Below, piece by piece: positions 19,687 to 29,050 of a stretch of DNA of 64,000 nucleotides (position 1 is its first letter; each line of letters begins with the position of its first letter). The stretch covers positions 16,007-80,006 of the forward strand of contig CACNYU010000002.1 of NCBI GenBank assembly GCA_902624785.1, written 5' to 3'. The notes beneath the pieces were generated by a model. That model worked only from the letters and a program-made list of their open reading frames with translations. It made no database searches and had not been told where the DNA came from. The DNA is from an uncultured Prochlorococcus sp. (GTDB lineage: Bacteria; Cyanobacteriota; Cyanobacteriia; PCC-6307; Cyanobiaceae). The position numbers and the translations under genes were made by a program.

Positions 19687-21053
19687 TTATCAAAATCTTT
19701 CTGCATTTGCTCTTCATCAAGATTTCGACCAATGAAAACCAATTGATTTTTTCGAGGTTCATCACCCCACTCCTTATCTGGTTGAGCTGTAAATAACATA
19801 TGAACACCCTGGAAGACTATACGTTTTGGATTCCCTGCATAACTTATAAAACCTTTTGTTCTAAAAATATCAACTCCTTTTTCAGCAAGTAATTTACCCA
19901 TCCAAGTATTTAATTTCTCAGGATCAACATCCCCATCTCTTTCTATTGCTATTGAACCAACCTCATCATCATGTTCATGCTCTGCCACCCATATTCTTTC
20001 ACTTTCAGGTAATATAATTTTCCCAGAATTTGATTCATTTAAACTCTTCAACTTAATTTCAAATTCTTCTGCAGTATGTTGCGTGAAGAGTCCAACTTTA
20101 GAAGATTTTTTCTGATCTAAGATAAATCTCTTACTGCCTTGACTTTGCAAATTCAAATTAACATGTTTCTCATACGGGATAATGCTATTTGGTGTTAATT
20201 CTTCAGGAGCTTCTGCATAGTATCTAACACAAGATTCAGCACCTTGCTTTAATTCATCTTCAGTACATCCTTGATCCAATATCGCCACTAAAGACATTTC
20301 TGGATCAGGTCCTTCTTCAAGAATTAATTCATACTTGCCTTCCTCCAAAGGAAATACACCACTCCACTCAAAAGGATATTCAGGTTCTAGAAAACTAGGC
20401 CTCCTTTTAAGGACTTCATCAAGATCAAAAGCGCTAAGATTTAAAACTGTTTCTACTGGTACATCTGCTTGCTTTGCTCGAATAATGCGAGTCATACGAT
20501 TCATATCTTTCAGCCTTGATTCAATATTTGTTAGTGCTTCATCGGATACCAAATCAGTCTTATTAAGAACGATCACATCAGCGAAAGCAACTTGCTCAGA
20601 GCTCTCGTTGCTTCGTCCTAGCTGTTGATCAATATGAGCTGCATCTACAAGAGTGACGATCCCATCTAATGTAAATTCTGAACTTATTTCTTCATCCATA
20701 AAGAAAGTTTGAGCCACAGGCCCGGGATCAGCTAAGCCAGTTGTCTCAACTAAAACATAGTCAAATTTATCTCTTCTTTTCATTAAATTACCAAGAACTC
20801 TTATGAGGTCTCCTCGAACAGTACAACAAATACAACCATTTGACATTTCAAAGACTTCTTCATCAGCATCAATTACAAGACCCTGATCTATACCAACTTC
20901 ACCATATTCATTTTCAATGACTGCAATCCTTTTTCCATGCTCCTCTCCTAAAATCCTATTAAGAAGAGTAGTTTTACCAGATCCTAAAAAGCCTGTAAGG
21001 ATAGTAACTGGAACCTTATTCTCCGAATTCATAATTAAATGGTTTTCAAACAA
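19674..21053 (-). CDS. CobW/G3E-family GTPase (COG0523), probable zinc metallochaperone; internal start at 21032 is likely
   Basis: GFLGSGKTTLLNRIL, CICCTVRGDL metal motif, NKTDLV; overlaps the WD40 gene. Confidence 0.9.
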   Translation of the reverse strand: MFENHLIMNSENKVPVTILTGFLGSGKTTLLNRILGEEHGKRIAVIENEYGEVGIDQGLVIDADEEVFEMSNGCICCTVRGDLIRVLGNLMKRRDKFDYVLVETTGLADPGPVAQTFFMDEEISSEFTLDGIVTLVDAAHIDQQLGRSNESSEQVAFADVIVLNKTDLVSDEALTNIESRLKDMNRMTRIIRAKQADVPVETVLNLSAFDLDEVLKRRPSFLEPEYPFEWSGVFPLEEGKYELILEEGPDPEMSLVAILDQGCTEDELKQGAESCVRYYAEAPEELTPNSIIPYEKHVNLNLQSQGSKRFILDQKKSSKVGLFTQHTAEEFEIKLKSLNESNSGKIILPESERIWVAEHEHDDEVGSIAIERDGDVDPEKLNTWMGKLLAEKGVDIFRTKGFISYAGNPKRIVFQGVHMLFTAQPDKEWGDEPRKNQLVFIGRNLDEEQMQKDFDKCLM

Positions 21054-21104
21054 TTAATCTCTTATTAAATATAGTTTAGAAAATTAGAAAATGAAAACCA
21101 TTTC
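21037..21104. promoter_or_regulatory. inverted repeat/Zur-like sites in the CobW leader
   Basis: AAATGGTTTTCA (21037-21048) and TGAAAACCATTT (21092-21103) form a perfect 12-bp inverted repeat; 21088-21104 matches the znuA/znuC palindrome at 14/17 positions. Confidence 0.5.
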
Positions 21105-21115
21105 AATAAACTAAT

Positions 21116-22981
21116 TTAATTAGATAGCGAATTCCACTTATTCTCAAGGTCAACACCCGAGGCCTTATCACATGAGCCCCCTAATGAATCCACAATTGTA
21201 CATGTATTATGTACAGCAACAGATATAGTATTACCTTTAGGCATTAGTCCATCTACAAATATTTGATCTTTAGCAAGAGGTATTGAACTTTGTCTACTCA
21301 AATTATTAAGCAATTTAGAAGCAGGCTTTTGCTCAGGGAAAAGAGCTCTGACATTATCTTCTTTTAATTCATTTAAGACTGAACTTATAGTTTCAGGTCT
21401 TAAACTAGAGGAATCCCCCAAAGTATCTAATAAACTTATAGTTTCAAAACCATATGCTGCACCATAATAATCCATGGCTTTATGCTTGGAGACAATAACT
21501 CTATTTGAGGCGGGAATAGTAGCCACTTGTTCAAATGCCCATTTATTTAAGCTAGTCAATATTGAATTAACTGAATCAATTCTCTCATTTACTAATTTCC
21601 TATCTTTTCTATTGAAAACGGAAATATCTTTTTTAAGACTATTTCCAATCACAGAAGTCATTTTTATGATATTACTAGGATCATGCCATACATGAGGATC
21701 TAAAGAACCATGCCCATGATGATGGTGATGGTGCCCATCTCCCTCGTCAGGAATTTGAGCTATAGGCTCAATATCAATCCTAGAAATATCCTTCAAAAAA
21801 TGTTCATCTGCTTCAAACTCAAAGGGCATATGCTCAGTAAAGAATGTATATTTACCACTCTTTTTAATCTCTAAATTAAATACTGTCGAATCTTTATCCT
21901 GATCAAAATTTAAAGAATATGCTGCCTTACTTGCGACAAGAATATCATTATTAAATTTATTAATGGAGTTATCAGATTCCAATAAATCTGATGCCATTTC
22001 CTCAGATTGTTCAATATCTCCCGATTGAATTATTACCATCTTCATAGCTGGATCAGCATATTCGCCATCAACTTTTGCGAAGGTCCATGTGTAATTTCCC
22101 TTTTGAAGATCAAAAGTTCCTGCCCACTCAAAAGCTTCAGCTCCATGATCAGAATGTCCTGCATGATCATCATGATCATCATGACCTCCAACATCTGGTT
22201 CTTGAACTATAGGCTCAATATCAACTCTTGCAAGATCCTTTAGAAAATGTTCATCTGCTTCAAATTCAAAAGGCATATGCTCAGTAAAAAATGCATATTT
22301 ACCATCTTTTTTAATCTCTAAATTAAAAACAGTTTTATCTTTATTTTGATCAAAGTTAAGAGTGTAAGCCTTATCACTTGGAACTAAAACACCATTATTT
22401 TTTTTATTAATGGATTTACTATTACCAAGTAATTCAGAAGCATAATCTTCTGAAGCTTCTATATCACTAGATTCTAAAATAACCATTCTCATCGCAGGAT
22501 CAGCATATTCTCCATCAACTTTTGCGAAGGTCCAGGTGTAATTTCCTGCTCTTAGATCGAAAACACCAGCCCATTCAAAAGCCCCTGAATCTCCTGAAGG
22601 ATTTTCTACATCAATTGCACTTACACCAACAACAACTGTTTGTGATTTTTCTTCCCAATTTCTCATCGCTGGGGTCATCTCTTTCCCAAGAGTAAAAACT
22701 TTATCAGCGTTACTAAGTGATTGCGTCTGTCTAGGATTGATTTTTAAATCATGTACATCTTCTTTTCTACCGACTAAGCATTTAACTTGATCAGAAGGAA
22801 GAGCTATTGACTTCACAAGATCACAAGCTAGCGGTTCAACAGCAACATATTTTTTATCCTTTGCAAATGCATCTTGGCCAAATGCTGATAGAAAAACCGA
22901 ACCTGCAACAATAGAATTTTTTATCAATGAATATTTTTTGAATGACTTCTTACGAAAAAAAGCTTTTTTAAAAATCGACAT
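21116..22981 (-). CDS. znuA: zinc ABC transporter substrate-binding protein ZnuA with duplicated inserted domain and His-rich loops
   Basis: VEPLACDLVKSIALP, DGHHHHHHGHGSLDPHVWHDPSN, SKHKAMDYYGAAYGFETIS; two copies of EWAGxFDLxxGNYTWTFAKVDGEYADPAM. Confidence 0.9.
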   Translation of the reverse strand: MSIFKKAFFRKKSFKKYSLIKNSIVAGSVFLSAFGQDAFAKDKKYVAVEPLACDLVKSIALPSDQVKCLVGRKEDVHDLKINPRQTQSLSNADKVFTLGKEMTPAMRNWEEKSQTVVVGVSAIDVENPSGDSGAFEWAGVFDLRAGNYTWTFAKVDGEYADPAMRMVILESSDIEASEDYASELLGNSKSINKKNNGVLVPSDKAYTLNFDQNKDKTVFNLEIKKDGKYAFFTEHMPFEFEADEHFLKDLARVDIEPIVQEPDVGGHDDHDDHAGHSDHGAEAFEWAGTFDLQKGNYTWTFAKVDGEYADPAMKMVIIQSGDIEQSEEMASDLLESDNSINKFNNDILVASKAAYSLNFDQDKDSTVFNLEIKKSGKYTFFTEHMPFEFEADEHFLKDISRIDIEPIAQIPDEGDGHHHHHHGHGSLDPHVWHDPSNIIKMTSVIGNSLKKDISVFNRKDRKLVNERIDSVNSILTSLNKWAFEQVATIPASNRVIVSKHKAMDYYGAAYGFETISLLDTLGDSSSLRPETISSVLNELKEDNVRALFPEQKPASKLLNNLSRQSSIPLAKDQIFVDGLMPKGNTISVAVHNTCTIVDSLGGSCDKASGVDLENKWNSLSN

Positions 22982-23000
22982 AGAAATGTTTTAATATCTT

Positions 23001-23017
23001 AAAATGATAATCATTTT
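23001..23017. promoter_or_regulatory. Zur-box palindrome between divergent znuA and znuC
   Basis: AAAATGATAATCATTTT, an essentially perfect palindrome, about 20 bp upstream of znuA. Confidence 0.8.
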
Positions 23018-23118
23018 CATTTAAATTAACAAGCCTTAATGCAAAATGTTTTGAAAATCAAATTTATCTTTCCTATATTGTTATCTTTAATATTGGAGTA
23101 TTAAATGAATAATGATCT

Positions 23119-23889
23119 ATGCAAACACTTAATGCAAAAAATCTTACATATTCATATTCAAAAAAAACACAGCCTGCTATCAGTAAAGTCTCTTTAGAAA
23201 TAAAACCAGGAACACTCACTGCTTTAGTAGGTCCTAACGGAGCTGGCAAATCTACATTATTAAGATTAATGCAAGGTCAAGGTTCACCCGATAAAGGTGA
23301 AATAACTATAGATGGCGAAAAATTATTAAAGGTAAGAAATAAAGTAGCACTAATGCCTCAAAGAAGTTCAATGAATTGGAAATTCCCAATAACGGTAGAA
23401 AGATTAGTTGCTCTTGGACAAATAAAGAAATCAAGATTCAGAAAAGATTCGCCCTTTCAAATAAAAGAATTGATATCAAATCCAAAGACTTGGATAAATA
23501 AATGTTGCGAGATTGAGGCGGCAATGCAGAGAGTAGGTATATCAAATCTTGCGAAAAGAAGACTTGATTCATTATCCGGTGGTCAACAACAAAGAGCACT
23601 TTTAGCAAAAACATTGATGTCACCCTCAAAATTTTTTCTTCTTGATGAACCATGCTCAGCACTAGATCCTCCAGCTAGAGATGAATTTCTAAAAATTATC
23701 CGTCAAATTGCTGATGCGGGTATGGCTGTTTTTATAAGCAGTCATGATTGGGGTTCATCTTTAAATGCTTATGACAAAGTAGTAGTTCTTGATAAAACTG
23801 TTATAGCTATAGGAAATCCTAAAGAGGTTCAAAATAAACTTGATGATATCTGTTGTTTAAAAGAAAAAAATTTATGTGATTGTGATTAA
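23119..23889 (+). CDS. znuC: zinc (metal) ABC transporter ATP-binding protein
   Basis: [42 protein letters not shown]. Confidence 0.92.
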   Translation: MQTLNAKNLTYSYSKKTQPAISKVSLEIKPGTLTALVGPNGAGKSTLLRLMQGQGSPDKGEITIDGEKLLKVRNKVALMPQRSSMNWKFPITVERLVALGQIKKSRFRKDSPFQIKELISNPKTWINKCCEIEAAMQRVGISNLAKRRLDSLSGGQQQRALLAKTLMSPSKFFLLDEPCSALDPPARDEFLKIIRQIADAGMAVFISSHDWGSSLNAYDKVVVLDKTVIAIGNPKEVQNKLDDICCLKEKNLCDCD

Positions 23890-23903
23890 AGTCTTTTATA
23901 AAA

Positions 23904-24335
23904 TTATGCTTTTTTTTGAAAGCACTCTTGGCAAATACCGAAGAACTCGAGAGTATGAAATAAAAATTGAAACTTCTTTGAACTTTCCTTCGGTGCATGA
24001 ATATCTTTCACAGGGCAACCTTCAATTTTTGAAGTTTCTCCACATTGAACACATGTCAAATGGTGTATATCTCTATCTACAGGAGTATATAAAACTTCGC
24101 CAGTTGGGAGATGTCTCGACCTTATTAAACCATGTTTAATCAAAATTTGAAGATTTCTATAAACGGTTGTCAAACCCATAGATTTATTTGCATTAACAAG
24201 TTGCCTATGAAGTTCTTGACCGCTCATTTCATCATCACATCTTTGAAGTTCATCAAGAAGATGTTTTTGCCTTTTAGTGATTTCAAATTCAATTCCAAGC
24301 ATGGAGTTATTTTTCAAACCTTTATTCAAGATCAT
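23904..24335 (-). CDS. zur: Fur-family regulator, probably Zur
   Basis: GLTTVYRNLQILIKHGLI, HHLTCVQCGE and CQEC metal motifs; embedded in zinc transporter locus. Confidence 0.85.
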   Translation of the reverse strand: MILNKGLKNNSMLGIEFEITKRQKHLLDELQRCDDEMSGQELHRQLVNANKSMGLTTVYRNLQILIKHGLIRSRHLPTGEVLYTPVDRDIHHLTCVQCGETSKIEGCPVKDIHAPKESSKKFQFLFHTLEFFGICQECFQKKA

Positions 24336-24352
24336 ACCGAATCATTCCATTA

Positions 24353-25144
24353 ATGTCTTTTTTTTATTCAAATTGGTGGCTATTACCTTTAATAATTACT
24401 ATTTTTACTGGTGTTTTATGCCCCGCGATGGGAACAGTATTGATCACTCACAAAAGATTACTCCAAGTTAATCTTATTTCTCATTGCGTTTTACCGGGAT
24501 TAGCTTTAGCACTGGCTTTAGGTGTTCATCCATCTATTGGTGGTGTAATAAGTGGTCTTACTGGAGCAATTGTCGCTGAAAGTTTAACTAACAAAAAAAG
24601 TGAAAACTATGAAGCTGTTATGAATACTATCCTTGCAGGTATGCTAGGTCTTGGTGTCTTAATTATCCCAATATTAGGTATAAGAATTGACTTAGAGGCG
24701 GTTTTATTTGGAGATTTATTGACAGCAAATTATGGAGATTTAATAAGAACTTTAATTGCATTTTTAATGTTTACATGTCTTATCACATTTGGATATGAAA
24801 AAATTATTTATGTTGGTTTAGATCAAGAGGGGGCTTCTGCAAGCGGAATAAATGTTTCACTATTAAATTTATTACTTAGTTTTACTACTGCCTTAGTAAT
24901 AGTAAGTTCAATGTCAGCTGTTGGAGTAATACTCGTAATAGCTTTACTTTCTACTCCAACACTTTTAGGTGTAAGAAAAGCTCCTAGTCTAAGGATTGCG
25001 ATGATTAGAGCATCAAGTTATGGTTTTTTAATTTCGATCATCGGTTTTACTATTTCTATGATTTTTAATTTGTCACCAGGTCCTGCAATAAGCGTTATTT
25101 GTGTAGTTTCACTTATTTTCATTAAAGGAGAAAATGATAATTAA
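24353..25144 (+). CDS. znuB: zinc (metal) ABC transporter permease
   Basis: ABC-3 family: VLITHKRLLQVNLISHCVLPGLALA, SSMSAVGVILVIALLSTPT. Confidence 0.92.
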   Translation: MSFFYSNWWLLPLIITIFTGVLCPAMGTVLITHKRLLQVNLISHCVLPGLALALALGVHPSIGGVISGLTGAIVAESLTNKKSENYEAVMNTILAGMLGLGVLIIPILGIRIDLEAVLFGDLLTANYGDLIRTLIAFLMFTCLITFGYEKIIYVGLDQEGASASGINVSLLNLLLSFTTALVIVSSMSAVGVILVIALLSTPTLLGVRKAPSLRIAMIRASSYGFLISIIGFTISMIFNLSPGPAISVICVVSLIFIKGENDN

Positions 25145-25162
25145 TTTAAAATTTCAATAAAA

Positions 25163-25291
25163 TTATTTTACTTGTACAGACTCTACTAAAAAATCAGATG
25201 CTGATCTCAACCAATCCGCGACAGTAAGTCTTAAATCCGGTTGCGAATATACCAAAGCTAAAATAATTCCTACAAGAATAATTTTGACCAT
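25163..25291 (-). CDS. 42-aa small membrane-anchored protein (not in ORF track)
   Basis: Read from sequence: MVKIILVGIILALVYSQPDLRLTVADWLRSASDFLVESVQVK*. Confidence 0.55.
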   Translation of the reverse strand: MVKIILVGIILALVYSQPDLRLTVADWLRSASDFLVESVQVK

Positions 25292-25397
25292 AAAGATAAA
25301 GTCTTATTTATTTGAATTAAAGCATAAATATATGTTTTTAAAAGAAAATTTTACATGGGTTTTAAATAATTTTGTAATTAAAAACTTATAAAAGAAA

Positions 25398-25664
25398 TTA
25401 AATGAATTTCTTATTATTAAAAAAGTAAGATGTTAGGAAATAACTAGTAGTTAACCAAGATAGGGAAAAAAATATGGCTATAAAAAAATAATAATTTGAA
25501 TATAAAGTCCATAGGTAGTTAAGCTCCTTATAAATCAGAACAAATTTAACAAACCTAAAGATTAAATCAAAAATAGTAAATAATAAAGTTATGGAGCAAA
25601 TACTGAAACTTACTAAGATAAATCTACCAAGTATTGAGCTTTGAAAATTAACTTTTCTTTCCAT
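25398..25664 (-). CDS. hypothetical membrane protein
   Basis: ORF with hydrophobic segments. Confidence 0.5.
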   Translation of the reverse strand: MERKVNFQSSILGRFILVSFSICSITLLFTIFDLIFRFVKFVLIYKELNYLWTLYSNYYFFIAIFFSLSWLTTSYFLTSYFFNNKKFI

Positions 25665-25696
25665 ATAAATAATATAGCTGAGGTGTCAATAAATAT

Positions 25697-26041
25697 TTAA
25701 CTAAGTTTCTCTAATTCATACAATAAATTTCCTACCCTTTTTTTATTAACACCCAAATCCGATTGACCAATCCTAGATGCAGATCGTATCTGAATTGTAC
25801 CCTCCGAATTTTTTATATTTTTGTTCTTTGGGATTAGTAAGATTTCTAGATCGTCTGGGAACCTAAAAATTAAACTTCTACATACTCCTTTCCAATAATT
25901 ATTTTCTTTTTTTAAAACATCTGTTCTTGGTAAACAGCTTGCAATTTTAATAAGCTTAATAAATTCTTCAGAGGCATTACTAGACATCCTTTCAGTAAAA
26001 TAACTGTTGAATGGATTATAAATAGGTCTTAAAGATTCCAA
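25697..26041 (-). CDS. hypothetical protein
   Basis: 114-aa ORF with plausible composition. Confidence 0.6.
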   Translation of the reverse strand: MESLRPIYNPFNSYFTERMSSNASEEFIKLIKIASCLPRTDVLKKENNYWKGVCRSLIFRFPDDLEILLIPKNKNIKNSEGTIQIRSASRIGQSDLGVNKKRVGNLLYELEKLS

Positions 26042-26330
26042 TATGATTTATTAATTAGATAAAAATCTAGGGAATTTATTGTATTAATGTGAGTACAAAT
26101 ATATCTTATGTTTAGATACTAAATTTAGTAATTCTAATTATTTATTTTAAAAATATTTTGTCTATATTTTAAATTTTTGTGCTTTTATAATAGAAAAACT
26201 TTAAATAAGAAAAATAATTGACTTAATAAATATTATTTATCAGTTCACTAATCACTTTCTTCTTTTTCATTTTACCTTCAATAAATGAAACTATAATATT
26301 AAGAAATCATTTTAAAAGAATTAGTTGAAT

Positions 26331-26711
26331 TCATTTTTTTCTCCATAGACTTCTTCCTCTTATAATATCTTCTATATTAGGCCAAGCAGCAATTAATTCT
26401 TTTAAAGCTTTTCGATTTGGAGTATAAAAAACGCAAGAAAACGCACTTATTACATAAAAAACAAACCATGTTTTATTTTCGGAGTAAACAGAAATAAAGG
26501 AAAAAATAAAACTTCCAATGAATAGAAAAAATAATAATCTGTTAATGACTTCTAAAGGAGTTTTCTTTATTCTCGATAATTTATTTTTTCTTTCAATTTC
26601 TTCATAATTTTTGGATGATTCAATTTCAAGAAAATTTTGTATTTCCTCTTGTAGAACGTCTTTATATTCAACTTTATCTAATGATTCTGAATTACTATTG
26701 TTTACTTCCAT
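26331..26711 (-). CDS. hypothetical membrane protein
   Basis: two hydrophobic helices after charged N-terminus. Confidence 0.55.
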   Translation of the reverse strand: MEVNNSNSESLDKVEYKDVLQEEIQNFLEIESSKNYEEIERKNKLSRIKKTPLEVINRLLFFLFIGSFIFSFISVYSENKTWFVFYVISAFSCVFYTPNRKALKELIAAWPNIEDIIRGRSLWRKK

Positions 26712-26872
26712 TTAAAGCTTGATATATAGACTCAATAATAATTGTTTTAGAAATAAAAGAAAAATTTTTTATAAAAATGACTTTTAATTTTGCCTATGAT
26801 CAAAAATTTGAATTATTTTTTACATCAAATTATTTAAAATTATTGCTATAAATGTATTTTTAAGAATTTATT

Positions 26873-27232
26873 ATGTGGATTAATTTAAGGCTAGCTCTTT
26901 ATGGATTTACATGTTTTGCAGGTTTAGCATGGCCATTTTATTTTATCGTAAAATTTGCGAATCAAGTAAAAGACGGCATTGTGAGTGGTTCACCCTTAGA
27001 AATTGGTCAAGCCTTTTTTAATGGGGCATGGTCAACTCCTACTTCAGGATTTGTCTCTGCAGACACTGCCGTACTCCTAATAGCCATATTTATATTTTAT
27101 TTTGTAGAAGGTAAAAGATTAAAAATGAAATTGTGGGGTTTATATTATCCAATTACTTTTTTGATTTCTTTAGCTTTCTCTTTTGGTGCATTTATGTTTA
27201 TGAGAGAGAAAGCATTAAACTCAGAAAGTTAG
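26873..27232 (+). CDS. DUF2834-like membrane protein
   Basis: multi-TM; AFFNGAWSTPTSGFVSADTAVL…IFYFVEGKRL pattern. Confidence 0.6.
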   Translation: MWINLRLALYGFTCFAGLAWPFYFIVKFANQVKDGIVSGSPLEIGQAFFNGAWSTPTSGFVSADTAVLLIAIFIFYFVEGKRLKMKLWGLYYPITFLISLAFSFGAFMFMREKALNSES

Positions 27233-27281
27233 AATTCATATGTTGAAATTTATCTAAATCAAAATTCATTAAAACTATTAG

Positions 27282-27488
27282 TTATTCTTTAGGCAGAATT
27301 TGCCATCCACTTTTCCAGTTTGTTTTAAGATCTTTCCAGCTTATTTTTATAAGAAGTTCTTTGTCTCTTACAGCGAATAATTCAACCCATCTATTATCTT
27401 TTTTACCACCAAAGGATTTAACTTGAAAATGCCTATTATTATTTTTGGTATATGGAGCTGTCCAGCATAAAGTTGGTGGCCATTTCAT
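27282..27488 (-). CDS. small Trp-rich conserved protein (TIGR02450-like)
   Basis: 68 aa with conserved tryptophans (KWPPTLCWTAPY…WVELFAV…ISWKDLKTNWKSGWQILP). Confidence 0.7.
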   Translation of the reverse strand: MKWPPTLCWTAPYTKNNNRHFQVKSFGGKKDNRWVELFAVRDKELLIKISWKDLKTNWKSGWQILPKE

Positions 27489-27560
27489 ATGAAAATCTGA
27501 ATTAAAAAAACTATGAGTTAGAAACTTTTAAAAAGTTTAGATATTAAAGTATATATAATT

Positions 27561-27800
27561 TTATGAATAAAATAATAAAATTTTTTTTTCATCCAAGATT
27601 ATTAGTTGCTTCTCCTCCTTACTTAAATCTAAATCTAATTCAAAAGCTTCTTTAATAGGATCCAAAGAAGATAAATTTTTAATTTGTTTTTTTAATAAAG
27701 CTGCAATACCGATGTCAGTAATGAACCATTCAAAATTTTTTGATTGACCTATTGGTTTCTGATTTAATGATTCTTTTACTAAAGAATGGAGAGGATCCAT
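27561..27800 (-). CDS. hypothetical protein
   Basis: 79-aa ORF. Confidence 0.5.
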   Translation of the reverse strand: MDPLHSLVKESLNQKPIGQSKNFEWFITDIGIAALLKKQIKNLSSLDPIKEAFELDLDLSKEEKQLIILDEKKILLFYS

Positions 27801-27947
27801 AATTTATAATTATTAGTTAACATTAACTTTTTTATATATAAATATATAAGAGCTAAATAAAATTAAATAGTTATGAGATATATAGAATTAAAGGATTTAA
27901 AAAATATTTGATTTTAACAATAAATGGTTAATTTCAAATAATTTTAA

Positions 27948-28184
27948 TCAATTACCTCCATTACAAAAGTTTACTGCGTCAGAAATCGATGTAGACTGTT
28001 CAACTTTTTCTTCAACACAATTAACAAAATTTTTAGATTCACTCTTTAAACTGCACAAACTCAATGCTATGAGGGCTAAGGAGATCGCAGAGACCAAACT
28101 TGAGCCTAATTGTAATATCCCATAGGTAAACATAACTTTAGATTTACCACTACAAACTTTCTTTTCATTTTTAGTTTCGGTCAT
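27948..28184 (-). CDS. hypothetical membrane protein
   Basis: 78-aa ORF with one hydrophobic helix. Confidence 0.5.
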   Translation of the reverse strand: MTETKNEKKVCSGKSKVMFTYGILQLGSSLVSAISLALIALSLCSLKSESKNFVNCVEEKVEQSTSISDAVNFCNGGN

Positions 28185-28510
28185 AACAAGTATTTTGTAT
28201 TAAAAAAAATATATTAAAAAATCATCGTCATAGTGACAAAAGAATATAGAGAAAACCGGAACGCTTTTAATATTTAATTATGTAACTCAATGATTGTTGT
28301 AAATTTTCTTCATAAAAAAAAGAATTTTTAATTTCCTTCATCAAGGCGTCTTATTATTGTTTAATTTTACATATTTATAAAAAGTGTTGATCCCATTGTT
28401 ATTGCAAGCTTTTTAAATAATTTTAATATTTAATTTTAACTTATAATATTTTATATAAAAAATTAAGTAATTAACGAAAAACCCTTTATTTTCAATGATC
28501 CCCAAAAAAG

Positions 28511-28550
28511 TTATCCACTTTTTAGGAGTTTTTCAACAGTTTTTTCCACA
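28511..28550. promoter_or_regulatory. cluster of DnaA-box-like nonamers
   Basis: TTATCCACT 28511-28519, TTTTCAACA 28530-28538, TTTTCCACA 28542-28550. Confidence 0.35.
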
Positions 28551-28660
28551 GCAATGTACAAAACTTACTAAACAATGTTAATGCAGAAAATAATTTTTCT
28601 TTTGTAAAATTTATCACTCAAATTAAAACTTTTAACTTTTATAATTTTTTTACTTCACAA

Positions 28661-28837
28661 ATGAATATGAATCTCGAATCAAGAAAAAAATATCCTAATA
28701 AAAAATTTTTAAAATCTGCTAAATTTGAAGCCAAAGAACAATTTACACAATCAGCTCTTGAAAATCTAACAAAAGAAAATGATCTCTTAATAAAAAATTT
28801 AAAGAAAGCAGGAGAAATAAATGAGAATCTTGATTGA
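28661..28837 (+). CDS. small hypothetical protein (58 aa; not in ORF track)
   Basis: Read from sequence: MNMNLESRKKYPNKKFLKSAKFEAKEQFTQSALENLTKENDLLIKNLKKAGEINENLD*. Confidence 0.4.
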   Translation: MNMNLESRKKYPNKKFLKSAKFEAKEQFTQSALENLTKENDLLIKNLKKAGEINENLD

Positions 28838-29050
28838 AGGTTATATTTTTAATTTAAAATTAAGTGAACATATTTAAATTAAATATACATTTATATAATT
28901 ATTAAATTTTCATTAAAATAAAATTTTTTGTGATTCAATTCAAACATTTAAAATATTTTTTAGATAGATTCATAATATAAAAAAATAATAACTCTTAAAA
29001 CTCCATATAAAGATTACACTCACAAACATCTTCTGTATTTTAATTTAATA

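Noticed and set aside
20335-22243. Plus-strand ORFs 20335-20628, 21474-21695 and 22007-22243
   Set aside because: Antisense to CobW and ZnuA, low plausibility.
23438-24471. ORFs 23438-23662 (-), 23876-24139 (+), 24132-24353 (+) and 24277-24471 (+)
   Set aside because: Shadows of znuC, zur and znuB, which are clearly supported by domain motifs.
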